Of a stretch of 64,000 nucleotides of DNA, positions 18,846-28,537 are shown piece after piece. Position 1 is the first letter of the stretch; each line of letters starts with the position of its first letter. The stretch comes from Rhizobium sp. G21 (lineage in GTDB: Bacteria > Pseudomonadota > Alphaproteobacteria > Rhizobiales > Rhizobiaceae), in contig NZ_JACFXW010000001.1 of assembly GCF_014158035.1 (NCBI RefSeq), positions 2,737,501-2,801,500 on the forward strand, written 5' to 3'. The notes beneath the pieces were generated by a model. It did not search any database. It saw only the letters and a list, made by a program, of their open reading frames with translations, and was not told where the DNA came from. The position numbers and the translations under genes are program-made.

Positions 18846-18870
18846 GGACGGGGCGACGCGCGCCCCGTCC
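18846..18870 (-). terminator. Hairpin after pyc
   Basis: A perfect 10-bp stem (GGACGGGGCG/CGCCCCGTCC) with a 5-base loop lies 14 bases after the pyc stop on the minus strand. It lacks a T run. Confidence 0.5.
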
Positions 18871-18883
18871 GGGCTTGTTTCGC

Positions 18884-21800
18884 TCAGCCGAAGACGATCA
18901 GCAGGTCCTTGGCGTCGATCTGGTCGCCGGCGCGCACCAGCACTTCGGCGACCACGCCGTCCTTTTCGGCGTGGAGCGCCGTTTCCATCTTCATCGCTTC
19001 GATCGACAGGAGCACGTCGCCCGCCTTGACCGTCTGGCCGGAGGAAACCGCGACCGCCGAGACGACGCCGGGCATCGGCGCGCCGAGTTGAGCGGCGTTG
19101 CCGGCTTCCGCCTTGCGGCGAACCGCGCCATTGGCTGCGCCTTGGGCGCGGTTGGGCACCTTGATGCGGCGCGGCTGGCCGTTGAGTTCGAAGAAGACGG
19201 TGACCAGACCCTTCTGGTTGGTTTCCCCGATCGCCTGGTTGAGCACGACCAGCGTCTTGCCCTGTTCGATGTCGGCGAACAGTTCCTCGCCCGGCGGCAG
19301 GCCGTAGAAATAGGCCGGCGTCGGCAGCACCGAAACAGGACCATATTGCTCGGCGGCGATGGCGAAATCGGTGAACACCTTCGGATACATGAGGTAGGAG
19401 GCGAATTCGAAGTCGCTGACCTTGCGTTCGAGCTTGGTCTCGATATCGGCGCGCTCCTTGTCGAGGTCGGCGTCCGCCAAGAGCGAGCCAGGACGGGCGG
19501 TATAGGGCTTCTCGCCCTTCAAAGCCTTTTTCTGCAGCGTCTCGGGCCAACCGCCGGGCGGCTGGCCGAGATCGCCCTTGAGCATGGAGACGACCGATTC
19601 CGGGAAGGAGATTTCCCTGGTGGGATCAACCACGTCTTCGACAGCGAGATCCTGGCTGACCATCATCAGCGCCATGTCGCCGACCACCTTGGAAGACGGC
19701 GTCACCTTGACGATGTCGCCGAACATCTGGTTGGCGTCGGCATAGGCCTGGGCGACCTTGTGCCACCTCGTCTCGAGACCCAGGGAACGGGCCTGCTCCT
19801 TGAGATTGGTGAACTGGCCGCCCGGCATTTCGTGCAGATAGACTTCGGAGGCCGGTCCCTTGAGGTCGCTTTCGAAGGCTGCGTATTGGGTGCGCACGGC
19901 CTCCCAGTAGAAAGAGATGCGGCGGATCCAGGCGGGATCGAGGCCGGGATCGCGTTCGGTGCCCGAGAGCGCCTCGACGATCGAGCCCAGGCAGGGCTGC
20001 GAGGTGTTGCCGGAAAAGGCGTCCATGGCGGCGTCCACCGCATCGACGCCGGCTTCCACCGCCGCCAGCACGGTCGCGGCCGAGATGCCCGACGTGTCAT
20101 GGGTGTGGAAATGGATCGGCAGAGACGTCGCCTGCTTGAGTTCCCGGAACAGCACGCGGGCTGCGGCCGGCTTCAACAGGCCCGCCATGTCCTTGACGGC
20201 GATAATATGCGCACCCGCCTTTTCCAGCTGCTTGGCGAGATCGACATAGTATTTGAGATCATATTTCGGACGGGCCGAATTCAGGATGTCGCCGGTGTAG
20301 CAGATCACCGCTTCGCAGAGCTTGTTCTCTTCGATCACGGCGTCCATGGAGACGCGCATATTCTCCACCCAGTTCAGGCAGTCGAACACGCGGAAGAGGT
20401 CGATGCCGCCCTTTGCCGCCTGGCGGACGAAGTATTTCACGACATTGTCGGGATAGTTCTTGTAGCCGACGCCGTTGGCGCCGCGCAGCAGCATCTGCAG
20501 CAGGAAGTTCGGGGCGTTCTGGCGGATCAGCGACAGGCGCTCCCAGGGATCTTCGGTCAGGAAGCGCATGGCGACGTCGAAGGTCGCCCCGCCCCAGCAT
20601 TCCAGCGAAAAGAGGTTCGGCAGCGCCTTGGAATAGGTGCCGGCGATAGCCGCGATGTCATAGGTGCGCATGCGGGTGGCGAGCAGCGACTGGTGGCCGT
20701 CGCGCATGGTGGTGTCGGTCATCAGCACGCGCTTTTGCGCCACCATCCAGTCGGCGAATTTCTTCGGGCCGAGTTCGTCGAGCAGCTGCTTCGTGCCCGG
20801 CTGCTGCGGCAGGTCGCAGAAGGGGATGACGGGCGCCGCTGCGTCCTTGGGCGGTTTGGCGCGGCCCTTGACTTCGGGATGGCCGTTCACCGTCACGTCG
20901 GCGATATAGGTCAGAAGCTTGGTGGCGCGGTCCTGGCGCTTGACCTGCTGGAAAAGCTCCGGCGTCGTGTCGATGAAGCGCGTCGTATAGCTGTTGCTCT
21001 GGAAGGCGGGGTGGCTGATGATCGCTTCCAGGAAGGTCAGATTGGTGGCTACGCCGCGGATGCGGAATTCGCGCAGGGCGCGATGCATGCGCTGGATCGC
21101 TTCGGTCGGGGTCGGCGCCCAGGCCGTCACCTTTTCGAGCAGCGGATCGTAATAGCGGGTGATGAAGGCGCCGGAATAGGCGGTGCCGCCGTCGAGACGA
21201 ATGCCGAAGCCGGTCGCGCCGCGATAGGCGGTGATGCGGCCGTAATCGGGAATGAAGTTCTGTTCCGGATCCTCGGTGGTGATGCGGCATTGCAGGGCGT
21301 GGCCGTTGAGGTGGATGTCCTCCTGGGCCGGCACGCCCGATTCCGGCGTGCCGATCGTGAAGCCGTCGAGAATGTGGATCTGCGCTTTCACGATATCGAT
21401 GCCGGTCACCTGTTCGGTGACGGTATGCTCGACCTGAATGCGCGGATTGACTTCGATGAAGTAGAATTTGCCGGTGTCGGAATCCATCAGATATTCGACG
21501 GTGCCCGCCCCGATATAGTTGGTGGCCTCGGCGATCCGCAGCGAATAGGAGGCGAGTTCCTGGCGCTGGGCGTCCGAGAGATAGGGCGCGGGCGCGCGCT
21601 CGACGACTTTCTGGTTGCGGCGCTGGATCGAGCAATCGCGCTCGAAGAGATGCACGACATTGCCATGCGTGTCGCCCAGCACCTGGCTTTCGACATGGCG
21701 GGCGCGCTCGACCAGCTTTTCGAGGTAGACTTCGTCCTTGCCGAAGGCGGCTTTGGCCTCGCGCTTGCCTTCGGTGACTTCGCGCAGCAGATCCTTGGGG

Positions 21801-22342
21801 TCGCGGATGGCGCGCATGCCGCGGCCGCCACCGCCCCAGGAGGCCTTGAGCATGACGGGATAGCCGATCTCTTCGGCCAACCGCTTGATCGCCTCGGGAT
21901 CGTCGGGAAGCGGATCGGTGGCGGGAACCACCGGCACGCCGATGGAAATCGCGAGATTGCGGGCCGCGACCTTGTTGCCGAGTTGGCGCATGGTTTCGGG
22001 CTTGGGGCCGATGAAGGTGATGCCGGCTTCGGCGCAGGCCTCGGCGAATTCCGGGCTCTCCGACAGCAGGCCGTAGCCCGGATGGATGGCGTCCGCGCCC
22101 GACAGTTTGGCGACGCGGATGACTTCGTCGATCGACAGATAGCTCTCGATGGGACCGAGGTCGCGTTCCAGATGAGGGCCCCGGCCGACCTGGTAGGATT
22201 CGTCGGCCTTGAAGCGGTGCAGCGCCAGCTTGTCTTCTTCGGCCCAGATCGCGACAGTTTTCAATCCCAGTTCATTGGCGGCGCGGAAGATGCGAATCGC
22301 GATCTCTGACCGATTGGCGACGAGAATTTTCTTGATAGACAA
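18884..22342 (-). CDS. pyc: Pyruvate carboxylase
   Basis: This 1152-residue enzyme carboxylates pyruvate to oxaloacetate using biotin and ATP. Domains run in order: biotin carboxylase (SIKKILVANRSEIAIRIF; ATP-grasp loop SWGGGGRGM), carboxyltransferase (TTMRDGHQSLLATRMRTYDI; metal ligands in HFHTHDTSG), and a C-terminal biotinyl domain with the biotin Lys in SIEAMKMETAL. I start at a TTG at 22342 because GGAGGG lies nine bases upstream and the resulting length equals the Rhizobium enzyme. The frame extends to 22414 without a better start. An 1144-residue antisense frame over this gene is a shadow. Confidence 0.96.
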   Translation of the reverse strand: MSIKKILVANRSEIAIRIFRAANELGLKTVAIWAEEDKLALHRFKADESYQVGRGPHLERDLGPIESYLSIDEVIRVAKLSGADAIHPGYGLLSESPEFAEACAEAGITFIGPKPETMRQLGNKVAARNLAISIGVPVVPATDPLPDDPEAIKRLAEEIGYPVMLKASWGGGGRGMRAIRDPKDLLREVTEGKREAKAAFGKDEVYLEKLVERARHVESQVLGDTHGNVVHLFERDCSIQRRNQKVVERAPAPYLSDAQRQELASYSLRIAEATNYIGAGTVEYLMDSDTGKFYFIEVNPRIQVEHTVTEQVTGIDIVKAQIHILDGFTIGTPESGVPAQEDIHLNGHALQCRITTEDPEQNFIPDYGRITAYRGATGFGIRLDGGTAYSGAFITRYYDPLLEKVTAWAPTPTEAIQRMHRALREFRIRGVATNLTFLEAIISHPAFQSNSYTTRFIDTTPELFQQVKRQDRATKLLTYIADVTVNGHPEVKGRAKPPKDAAAPVIPFCDLPQQPGTKQLLDELGPKKFADWMVAQKRVLMTDTTMRDGHQSLLATRMRTYDIAAIAGTYSKALPNLFSLECWGGATFDVAMRFLTEDPWERLSLIRQNAPNFLLQMLLRGANGVGYKNYPDNVVKYFVRQAAKGGIDLFRVFDCLNWVENMRVSMDAVIEENKLCEAVICYTGDILNSARPKYDLKYYVDLAKQLEKAGAHIIAVKDMAGLLKPAAARVLFRELKQATSLPIHFHTHDTSGISAATVLAAVEAGVDAVDAAMDAFSGNTSQPCLGSIVEALSGTERDPGLDPAWIRRISFYWEAVRTQYAAFESDLKGPASEVYLHEMPGGQFTNLKEQARSLGLETRWHKVAQAYADANQMFGDIVKVTPSSKVVGDMALMMVSQDLAVEDVVDPTREISFPESVVSMLKGDLGQPPGGWPETLQKKALKGEKPYTARPGSLLADADLDKERADIETKLERKVSDFEFASYLMYPKVFTDFAIAAEQYGPVSVLPTPAYFYGLPPGEELFADIEQGKTLVVLNQAIGETNQKGLVTVFFELNGQPRRIKVPNRAQGAANGAVRRKAEAGNAAQLGAPMPGVVSAVAVSSGQTVKAGDVLLSIEAMKMETALHAEKDGVVAEVLVRAGDQIDAKDLLIVFG

Positions 22343-22556
22343 GGCCGAAGTCCCTCCTGACACGGATGTGGTGCACGCCCATGATATCTCCGCCGCGCCG
22401 GTCGACCTGTTCAATCAGCGCCGCCGGTTTCCCCTACCGGCGAAGAATTTTGTGCGGAACGGCAGAAAATTATTGCGTGCGCGAACAGACGCTAGCGCGT
22501 CGCACACGGAATTTCAATTTGAATTGTTTCATCGATCAGAAACAATTTAAATCGAT

Positions 22557-23312
22557 TCAGGTGATCAGCCCCTGCCTGAACGCCAGCGCCACGGCATGGT
22601 TTCTGTTGCGCGCCTTGAGCTTGGCCTGCAGGCTTGCGACATACCAGTCGACCGTGTTGGACGATACGTTGAGGATGGCGCCGATCTCGGGCGAGGTTCT
22701 GCCTTCGGCGAGATTGTTGAGCGTCTGGATCTCGCGATGCGTCATGGTGATCTCCGCCGTCGGCTGGACCGCCGTCGCAGGCGCCTCTCCCATGAATTCC
22801 AGATAGCGGATATAGGCGTTGCGGAAGGCGGTCTCCAACAGCGCCACTTCGGCGGGAGACAGTTCGACGTCCTCGGGGCCGCCGATCGTGGTCGCGCCGA
22901 TCAGCCCGGCGCGCGAGAAGACTGGGAAGATGTATCCCGATGTCAGGCCATGCGCCTTGCCGTCGGCCATCATGGCCTTCATCCGGCGGTAATGCGGATT
23001 GTCTCGATAGGCTTCCACGGCGTCGCGCCAGGAAAAGCTGCGGTTGGCGCGCAGCAGGAAACGGATCGTCGGATCCATGACGATATATTTCTTGGCGACG
23101 TATCGTTTCACCCATTCGGGCGGCCAATTTGCGGCGACGATCAGTTCGGCGGCGTTTTCAATCGGCTTCGGCTGATGAAAGACGCAGTAATATTTGAACC
23201 CGTAAACGCCTAGAATACGTTCGATTTCTGCTGATAATCTCTCCGAAGAGGGGACTTCGGACGTGGTTACCAGAAAATGCATGATCTCTGTGAATCGCAA
23301 GACTTGCTCCAT
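22557..23312 (-). CDS. LuxR-family regulator with autoinducer-binding domain (LuxR solo)
   Basis: The 251-residue protein has an N-terminal autoinducer-binding-like domain (about 20-165) and a C-terminal LuxR helix-turn-helix (about 185-250; TMTHREIQTLNNLAEGRTSP). Within the sensor domain, WPPEWVKRYVAKKYIVMDP matches the Trp-Tyr-Asp pattern of acyl-homoserine-lactone pockets. The HTH carries SSNTVDWYVASLQAKL, a variant of the usual stretch. No luxI-type gene lies in the window. It resembles VjbR/solo regulators of Hyphomicrobiales, but the ligand is unknown. Confidence 0.85.
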   Translation of the reverse strand: MEQVLRFTEIMHFLVTTSEVPSSERLSAEIERILGVYGFKYYCVFHQPKPIENAAELIVAANWPPEWVKRYVAKKYIVMDPTIRFLLRANRSFSWRDAVEAYRDNPHYRRMKAMMADGKAHGLTSGYIFPVFSRAGLIGATTIGGPEDVELSPAEVALLETAFRNAYIRYLEFMGEAPATAVQPTAEITMTHREIQTLNNLAEGRTSPEIGAILNVSSNTVDWYVASLQAKLKARNRNHAVALAFRQGLIT

Positions 23313-23458
23313 GCGGATTCGTTCTGCTTTAAAGATTTCTAATAGACAATCGAATTGAGAAAATCACACTTTTCCTTCGCAAGGAACAGTTACTTGTCGC
23401 ATTGTGCTGGAATTCGTATTTTCCACATGGCGGCCGCAGCCGTCTATACTCAAACAAT

Positions 23459-23487
23459 CGGCCGCAGACGGTGTCCGTCTGCGGCCG
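23459..23487 (-). terminator. Perfect 13-bp hairpin after purU
   Basis: CGGCCGCAGACGG and its exact complement flank a 3-base loop. It sits 27 bases after the purU stop on the minus strand, followed there by GATTGTTTGAG, a poor T run. A diverged partial copy (CGGCCGCAG.CGTCT) lies about 30 bases further on. Confidence 0.55.
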
Positions 23488-23513
23488 GATGATTAGGCGC
23501 TGGCCGCTGGGCG

Positions 23514-24398
23514 TCAACCCATGCGCTCGGAGGCGTAGGAGCCCGGGCTCGCCGGGAAGACGATGGTCCGGTTGCCGTTCAGGAACACGCGGTGGTGGAT
23601 ATGGGCGTGGATCGCGCGGGCCAGAACCTGGCTTTCCACGTCGCGGCCGATCGACACATAGTCGGAGGCCGACTGCGCATGGGTGATGCGGGCGACGTCC
23701 TGCTCGATGATCGGACCTTCGTCGAGGTCGGCGGTCACGTAATGGGCCGTCGCGCCGATCAGCTTGACGCCGCGCTCGAAGGCCTGCTTGTACGGGTTGG
23801 CGCCCTTGAAGCTCGGCAGGAAGGAGTGGTGGATGTTGATGATCCGGCCGGACATCTTCTTGCAGATATCGTCCGACAGCACCTGCATATAGCGGGCGAG
23901 CACGATCAGTTCGGCGCCGGACTGTTCGACGATTTCCATCAGGCGCGCCTCGGCCTGCGGCTTGTTGGCCTTGGTGACGTTGACGTGATGGAAGGGAATG
24001 TCGTGGTTGACGACGACTTTCTGGTATTCGAAGTGGTTGGACACCACGCCGACGATCTCGATCGGCAGCGCGCCGATCTTCCAGCGATAGAGCAGGTCGT
24101 TCAGGCAGTGGCCGAAGCGCGACACCATCAACAGCACCTTCATCTTGGCGTCGCCGTCATGGAATTCCGACACCATGGCGAATTTCTTCTTCACCGGCTC
24201 GAAGCCTTCGACGATTTCCTCGATCGCCACGCCTTCTTGGCTGGTGAAGGTCAGCCGCATGAAGAACATGCCGGTGTCGAGATCGTCGAACTGCGAGGAG
24301 TCGACGATGTAGCAGCCCTTGTCGGCCAGAAAGCCGGTGATGGCCGCAACGATGCCTCTGGTCGAAACACAGGATACGGTCAGGACATAGTTCTTCAT
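23514..24398 (-). CDS. purU: Formyltetrahydrofolate deformylase
   Basis: PurU hydrolyses 10-formyl-THF to formate and THF. The 294-residue protein has an N-terminal ACT domain (YVLTVSCVSTRGIVAAITGF) and a C-terminal formyltransferase fold. Active-site residues are visible: Asn and His in INIHHSFLPSFKGANPY and the Asp in TADLDEGPIIEQDV. Rhizobia carry several purU copies, often next to genes for methylated amines or glycine betaine, which fits the glnT-glx genes upstream. The gap to glnT is about 205 bases, so it may have its own promoter. Confidence 0.92.
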   Translation of the reverse strand: MKNYVLTVSCVSTRGIVAAITGFLADKGCYIVDSSQFDDLDTGMFFMRLTFTSQEGVAIEEIVEGFEPVKKKFAMVSEFHDGDAKMKVLLMVSRFGHCLNDLLYRWKIGALPIEIVGVVSNHFEYQKVVVNHDIPFHHVNVTKANKPQAEARLMEIVEQSGAELIVLARYMQVLSDDICKKMSGRIINIHHSFLPSFKGANPYKQAFERGVKLIGATAHYVTADLDEGPIIEQDVARITHAQSASDYVSIGRDVESQVLARAIHAHIHHRVFLNGNRTIVFPASPGSYASERMG

Positions 24399-24603
24399 GT
24401 GAGGCCTTTCGAACGCCTGTTTGACAAAATTCCACCCGGCGGGCCGGCGAGGCCCGCATTAACTTCCCCTGGCGTCTATGACAAGGCCGCCCCCGGTCCG
24501 GACGCCTTCCGCCGGTGTTTGGCGGGCGCGTCGGTTCGGAGGCAGCATAGGGCATTTCCCGTGTCGCTATTTGCTGTTTGCGACAGCTCCTTGATGCCGC
24601 CCG

Positions 24604-25912
24604 TCAAATATCGAGCGTGGTCGCCCTTTCCCATTCGGTGAACTGGGAGCAGTAGCTGTTCCACTCCTGATGCTTGAGCTTGAGATAGGCCGAGGAGAAG
24701 GCCTCGCCCATGGCGGCTTTCAGGCCTTCGTCCCGGTCATATTCGCGCAGCGCGTCGAGCAGATTGAGCGGCAGGCGCGGCGCATCGGTGATCTTGTGGC
24801 CGTCCCTGTACATGTCGATGTCGTGATGCGGACCGGGATCGGCGTCGCTCGCGAGCCCGCTCAGCCCGGCGGCGATGATGATCGCCTGCAGGAGATAGGG
24901 GTTGACCGCGCCGTCGGGCAGCCGAAGCTCAAACCGGCCGGGGCCGGGCACGCGCACCATATGGGTGCGGTTGTTGCCGGTCCAGGTCACCGTGTTGGGC
25001 GCCCAGGTCGCGCCGGATATGGTGCGCGGCGCGTTGATGCGCTTGTAGGAATTGACGGTCGGATTGGTGATGGCGGCGAGCGCCGAGGCGTGCTTCATGA
25101 TGCCGCCGAGGAAGGTCTTGCCCCCTTTGCGACAGACCGAAGGGCATGGCCTTGTCGGCGAAGGCGTTGACTTTGCCGTCGAGATCCCAGACCGAGATAT
25201 GGCAATGGCAGCCGTTTCCAGTCAGGCCCTTGAACGGCTTGGGCATGAAAGTGGCGCGAAGGCCATGCTTTTCCGCCACCGACTTGACCATGAACTTGAA
25301 AAAGGAATGCTTGTCGGCGGTCTGCAGCGCATCGTCATATTCCCAGTTCATCTCGAACTGGCCATTGGCGTCCTCATGGTCGTTCTGGTACGGCTTCCAG
25401 CCGAGCTCCAGCATGTAATCGCAGATTTCGGCGATCACGTCATAGCGGCGCAGCAGCGCCTGTTGATCGTAGCAGGGCTTTTCGGCCGTGTCGGCGGCGT
25501 CCGAAATGGTCGAACCGTCGGGTGTGATCAGGAAGAATTCGGCCTCGACGCCGGTCTTGACGCGCAGGCCTTTCTCGGCCGCCTCGGCGATGCGCTTCTT
25601 CAGCACCACGCGCGGCGCCTGTTCGACCAGTTCGTCCTCCATGATGCAGTCGGCGGCGACCCAGGCGACGTCCGTCTTCCATGGCAGTTGGATGACCGAG
25701 GACGGATCTGGCTTGGCGAAGAGATCGGGATGGGCGGGCGTCATGTCGAGCCAGGTGGCGAAACCGGCAAAGCCCGCGCCTTCCTCCTGCATGCCCTTGA
25801 TGGCGGCAGTCGGGACCAGCTTGGCGCGCTGGGCGCCGAACAGGTCGGTATAGCTGACCATGAAATATTTGACGCCGCGCTCCTTGGCCCAGCTTTCAAG
25901 ATCCAGTGTCAT
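24604..25912 (-). CDS. glnT: Type III glutamine synthetase / gamma-glutamylmethylamide synthetase-like (frame break)
   Basis: The reconstructed protein is about 435 residues. It has the GlnT/GmaS layout: SYTDLFGAQRAKLVP near the start, the metal site GVEAEFFLI, and GCHCHISVWDLDGK. The frame breaks at a run of five C (25121-25125 on the plus strand): dropping one base gives GLSQRGKTFLGGIMKHA, which fits the family, so the sequence has one base too many. I start at the ATG at 25912. Homologues make either glutamine or, in methylamine users, gamma-glutamylmethylamide from glutamate, methylamine and ATP. The glxDCB/mgs genes upstream are compatible with the second role. Confidence 0.85.
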
Positions 25913-26007
25913 TTCAATTCCCCTCGATGGCGGGGCTCTACGGCCCCTGAACATGTGACATTCGCAAAGCCCGGACGCGCTGTCGGCGTTTGTTTCCGGG
26001 CTCTCGC

Positions 26008-26469
26008 TCAGACGGCGGGTTCGCAGCGGATCTCGGTGCGAACCGAATTGGCGATGAAGCACTCCTCATGCGCGAGATGGTGGAGATCATCGATGACGGA
26101 CTTTTCCGGCGCATCGCCCTCCCAAGCGATGCGGGGCCGGAGCGTCACCCGGCTGACCCAGAAACGGCCCGAGGCGTTCTTTTCCATGACGCCTTCGGCC
26201 TGATCTTCGTAACTGTTGACCACCAGTCCCCGCTTTGCCGCGAGGTAGAGGAAGGTCATCATGTGGCAGGACGAGAGGCTGGCGACGAAGGCCTCCTCCG
26301 GATCGACCCCCGACGGGTCGGAATAGCGCGGCACGACATGCGGCGATGACGAGGCCCTCAGAACCACGCCGCCGTCGAACGCCCAGGAATGGCCGCGGCT
26401 GAAGCGACTGTCCGAAAACACCTCGCCTTCCGCGCGCTCCCAGAGGATCGTGGCGGTGTAGCTCGCCAT
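26008..26469 (-). CDS. OsmC-family protein
   Basis: The 153-residue protein belongs to the OsmC/Ohr fold, thiol peroxidases and relatives. One catalytic-type Cys is in ASLSSCHMMTFLYLA and the second in HEECFIANSV, matching the two-Cys pattern. Function in this operon is unknown; removal of peroxides or binding of a thiol-linked intermediate are both possible. It starts one base after the stop of the glutamate-synthase-like gene and so is in the same transcript, between that gene and glnT. Confidence 0.85.
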   Translation of the reverse strand: MASYTATILWERAEGEVFSDSRFSRGHSWAFDGGVVLRASSSPHVVPRYSDPSGVDPEEAFVASLSSCHMMTFLYLAAKRGLVVNSYEDQAEGVMEKNASGRFWVSRVTLRPRIAWEGDAPEKSVIDDLHHLAHEECFIANSVRTEIRCEPAV

Positions 26470-26470
26470 G

Positions 26471-27799
26471 TCAGAAGCCTCCCTTGCCCGGATACCAGCT
26501 GGTGCCGGCCAGCGGCACCTGCGCCATGGCGGCGGCTTCCATCGTCAGCGCGCAGAGATCTTCGGGCTCGAGATTGTGCAGCTTGTTCTTGCCACAGGCC
26601 CGCGCGATGGTCTGGGCTTCCAGCGTCATCACTTTCAGATAGTTGGCGAGACGCCGGCCGGCCGCGACAGGGTCGAGACGAGCGGCGAGTTCCGGATCCT
26701 GCGTGGTGATGCCGGCCGGGTCCTTGCCTTCATGCCAGTCGTCATAGGCGCCTGCGGTGGAGCCGAGTTGTCTGTATTCCTCTTCCCATTTCGGGTCGTT
26801 GTCGCCGATCGCGACCAGCGCCGCGGTGCCGATGGCCACTGCATCGGCGCCCAGCGCCAAGGCTTTGGCGACATCGGCGCCCGACCGGATGCCGCCCGAA
26901 ATCACCAGCTGCACCTTGCGATGCATGCCGAGATCCTGCAGCGCCTGCACGGCCGGACGGATGCAGGCGAGCGTCGGCATGCCGACATTCTCGATGAACA
27001 CGTCCTGAGTGGCGGCCGTGCCGCCCTGCATGCCGTCGAGCACCACGACGTCAGCCCCGGCCTTCACCGCCAGCGCGGTGTCGTAATAGGGACGCGCGCC
27101 GCCGACTTTCACATAGATCGGCTTTTCCCAATCGGTGATTTCGCGCAGTTCGAGGATCTTGATCTCGAGATCGTCGGGACCGGTCCAGTCGGGATGGCGG
27201 CAGGCCGAGCGCTGGTCGATGCCCTTGGGCAGGTTGCGCATATTGGCGACGCGGTCGGAGATCTTCTGTCCGAGCAGCATGCCGCCGCCGCCGGGTTTGG
27301 CGCCCTGGCCGACCACCACTTCGATGGCGTCGGCGCGGCGCAGATCCCGTGGGTTCATGCCGTAACGCGACGGCAGATACTGGTAGACGAGCTTTTCGGA
27401 ATGGCCGCGCTCTTCGTCGGTCATGCCGCCGTCGCCCGTCGTCGTCGAGGTGCCGGCGATGGTCGCGCCGCGCCCCAGCGCTTCCTTGGCGTTGCCCGAG
27501 AGCGCGCCGAAGCTCATGCCGGCGATGGTGATCGGCGTTTTCAGATGGATCGGCTTCTTGGCGAAGCGGGTTCCCAGCACCACGGACGTGTCGCATTTCT
27601 CGCGATAGCCTTCGAGCGGATAGCGCGAGATCGAGGCGCCGAGAAACAAGAGGTCGTCGAAATGCGGAACCTTGCGTTTGGCGCCGGCGCCACGGATGTC
27701 ATAAATGCCGGTCGCTGCGGCGCGACGGATTTCCGCGAGCGTGTAGTCGTCGAAGGTCGCGGATTTGCGGGGCGGGGTATAGGGATTGTGATAGGACAT
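26471..27799 (-). CDS. glxD: FMN-binding glutamate synthase-like subunit (GlxD/MgsC)
   Basis: This 442-residue protein matches the central FMN domain of glutamate synthase: FGALSGNAKEALGRGA, GQGAKPGGGGMLLGQKI, VVLDGMQGGTAATQDVF and SGGIRSGADVAKALALGADAV for substrate and FMN binding. The [3Fe-4S] region may be the C-terminal CGKNKLHNLEPEDLCAL. As a separate gene it is called GlxD in rhizobia and MgsC in N-methylglutamate synthase, which joins methylamine to glutamate-type acceptors. The three subunit genes here (glxB, glxC, glxD) are in the usual order with short gaps. Which activity applies cannot be told from sequence. Confidence 0.85.
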   Translation of the reverse strand: MSYHNPYTPPRKSATFDDYTLAEIRRAAATGIYDIRGAGAKRKVPHFDDLLFLGASISRYPLEGYREKCDTSVVLGTRFAKKPIHLKTPITIAGMSFGALSGNAKEALGRGATIAGTSTTTGDGGMTDEERGHSEKLVYQYLPSRYGMNPRDLRRADAIEVVVGQGAKPGGGGMLLGQKISDRVANMRNLPKGIDQRSACRHPDWTGPDDLEIKILELREITDWEKPIYVKVGGARPYYDTALAVKAGADVVVLDGMQGGTAATQDVFIENVGMPTLACIRPAVQALQDLGMHRKVQLVISGGIRSGADVAKALALGADAVAIGTAALVAIGDNDPKWEEEYRQLGSTAGAYDDWHEGKDPAGITTQDPELAARLDPVAAGRRLANYLKVMTLEAQTIARACGKNKLHNLEPEDLCALTMEAAAMAQVPLAGTSWYPGKGGF

Positions 27800-27813
27800 G
27801 ATTTCCCCTTGCC

Positions 27814-28500
27814 TCAGTAAGCGTCGGCATTGTCGATGTTGAAATTGTAGAGTTTGCGCGCCGAGCCGTAGCGCTTGAACTCTTCGGGCTTGACGCCGGT
27901 GACGCCGCCCTTTTCGAGAAGCTCGGCGAGCTTTTCGAGATGTTCGGGCCGCATCTCCTTTTCGATGCAGTCGGCGCCGAGGCTTTTGACCGAGCCGCGC
28001 ACGAACAGCTTGGCTTCATAGAGCGAATCGCCGAGCGCTTCGCCGGCGTCGCCGCAGACCACGAGATGACCCGACTGGCCCATGAAGGCCGACATATGGC
28101 CGATGGAGCCGTGGACGACGATGTCGATGCCCTTCATCGAGATGCCGCAGCGCGAGGCGGCGTTGCCCTTGATGACGAGCAGGCCGCCGCGGCCGGTGGC
28201 TCCGGCATACTGGCTGGCGTCGCCTTCGATGACGACCGCGCCGCTCATCATGTTTTCGGCGACGCCGGGGCCGGCCGAGCCATGCACGGTGACGGTCCCG
28301 CCGTCATTCATGCCGGCGCAGTAATAGCCGACCGAGCCCTTGACCTCGACGGTGACGGGGCTGTCGATGCCGACGGCGACGGCGTGGTGGCCGCGCGGAT
28401 TGATCACTTCGAAATTGGTGTCGTTGGCGCCGGCGGCGAGGCCGTGCAGCGCCTTGTTGAGATCGCGCAGCGGCGTTTGCGACAGATCGAATACTGGCAT
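27814..28500 (-). CDS. glxC: GXGXG-domain glutamate synthase-like subunit (GlxC/MgsB)
   Basis: The 228-residue protein consists of the right-handed beta-helix that forms the C-terminal domain of large glutamate synthases. The G-rich turns are visible: GSVGYYCAGMNDGGTVTVHG, GAVVIEGDASQYAGATGRGG and GHLVVCGDAGEALGDSLY. This domain has a structural role, placing the amidotransferase and FMN domains. It lies between glxB and glxD with gaps of 37 and 14 bases. Confidence 0.85.
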   Translation of the reverse strand: MPVFDLSQTPLRDLNKALHGLAAGANDTNFEVINPRGHHAVAVGIDSPVTVEVKGSVGYYCAGMNDGGTVTVHGSAGPGVAENMMSGAVVIEGDASQYAGATGRGGLLVIKGNAASRCGISMKGIDIVVHGSIGHMSAFMGQSGHLVVCGDAGEALGDSLYEAKLFVRGSVKSLGADCIEKEMRPEHLEKLAELLEKGGVTGVKPEEFKRYGSARKLYNFNIDNADAY

Positions 28501-28537
28501 GGATTTCTAACTTTCCTGTCTTGAAGCGCGGACGGGC

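Noticed and set aside
18875..22309. 1144-residue open frame opposite pyc
   Set aside because: It is an antisense shadow of a clear pyruvate carboxylase gene and has no family features. High GC content leaves such frames open.
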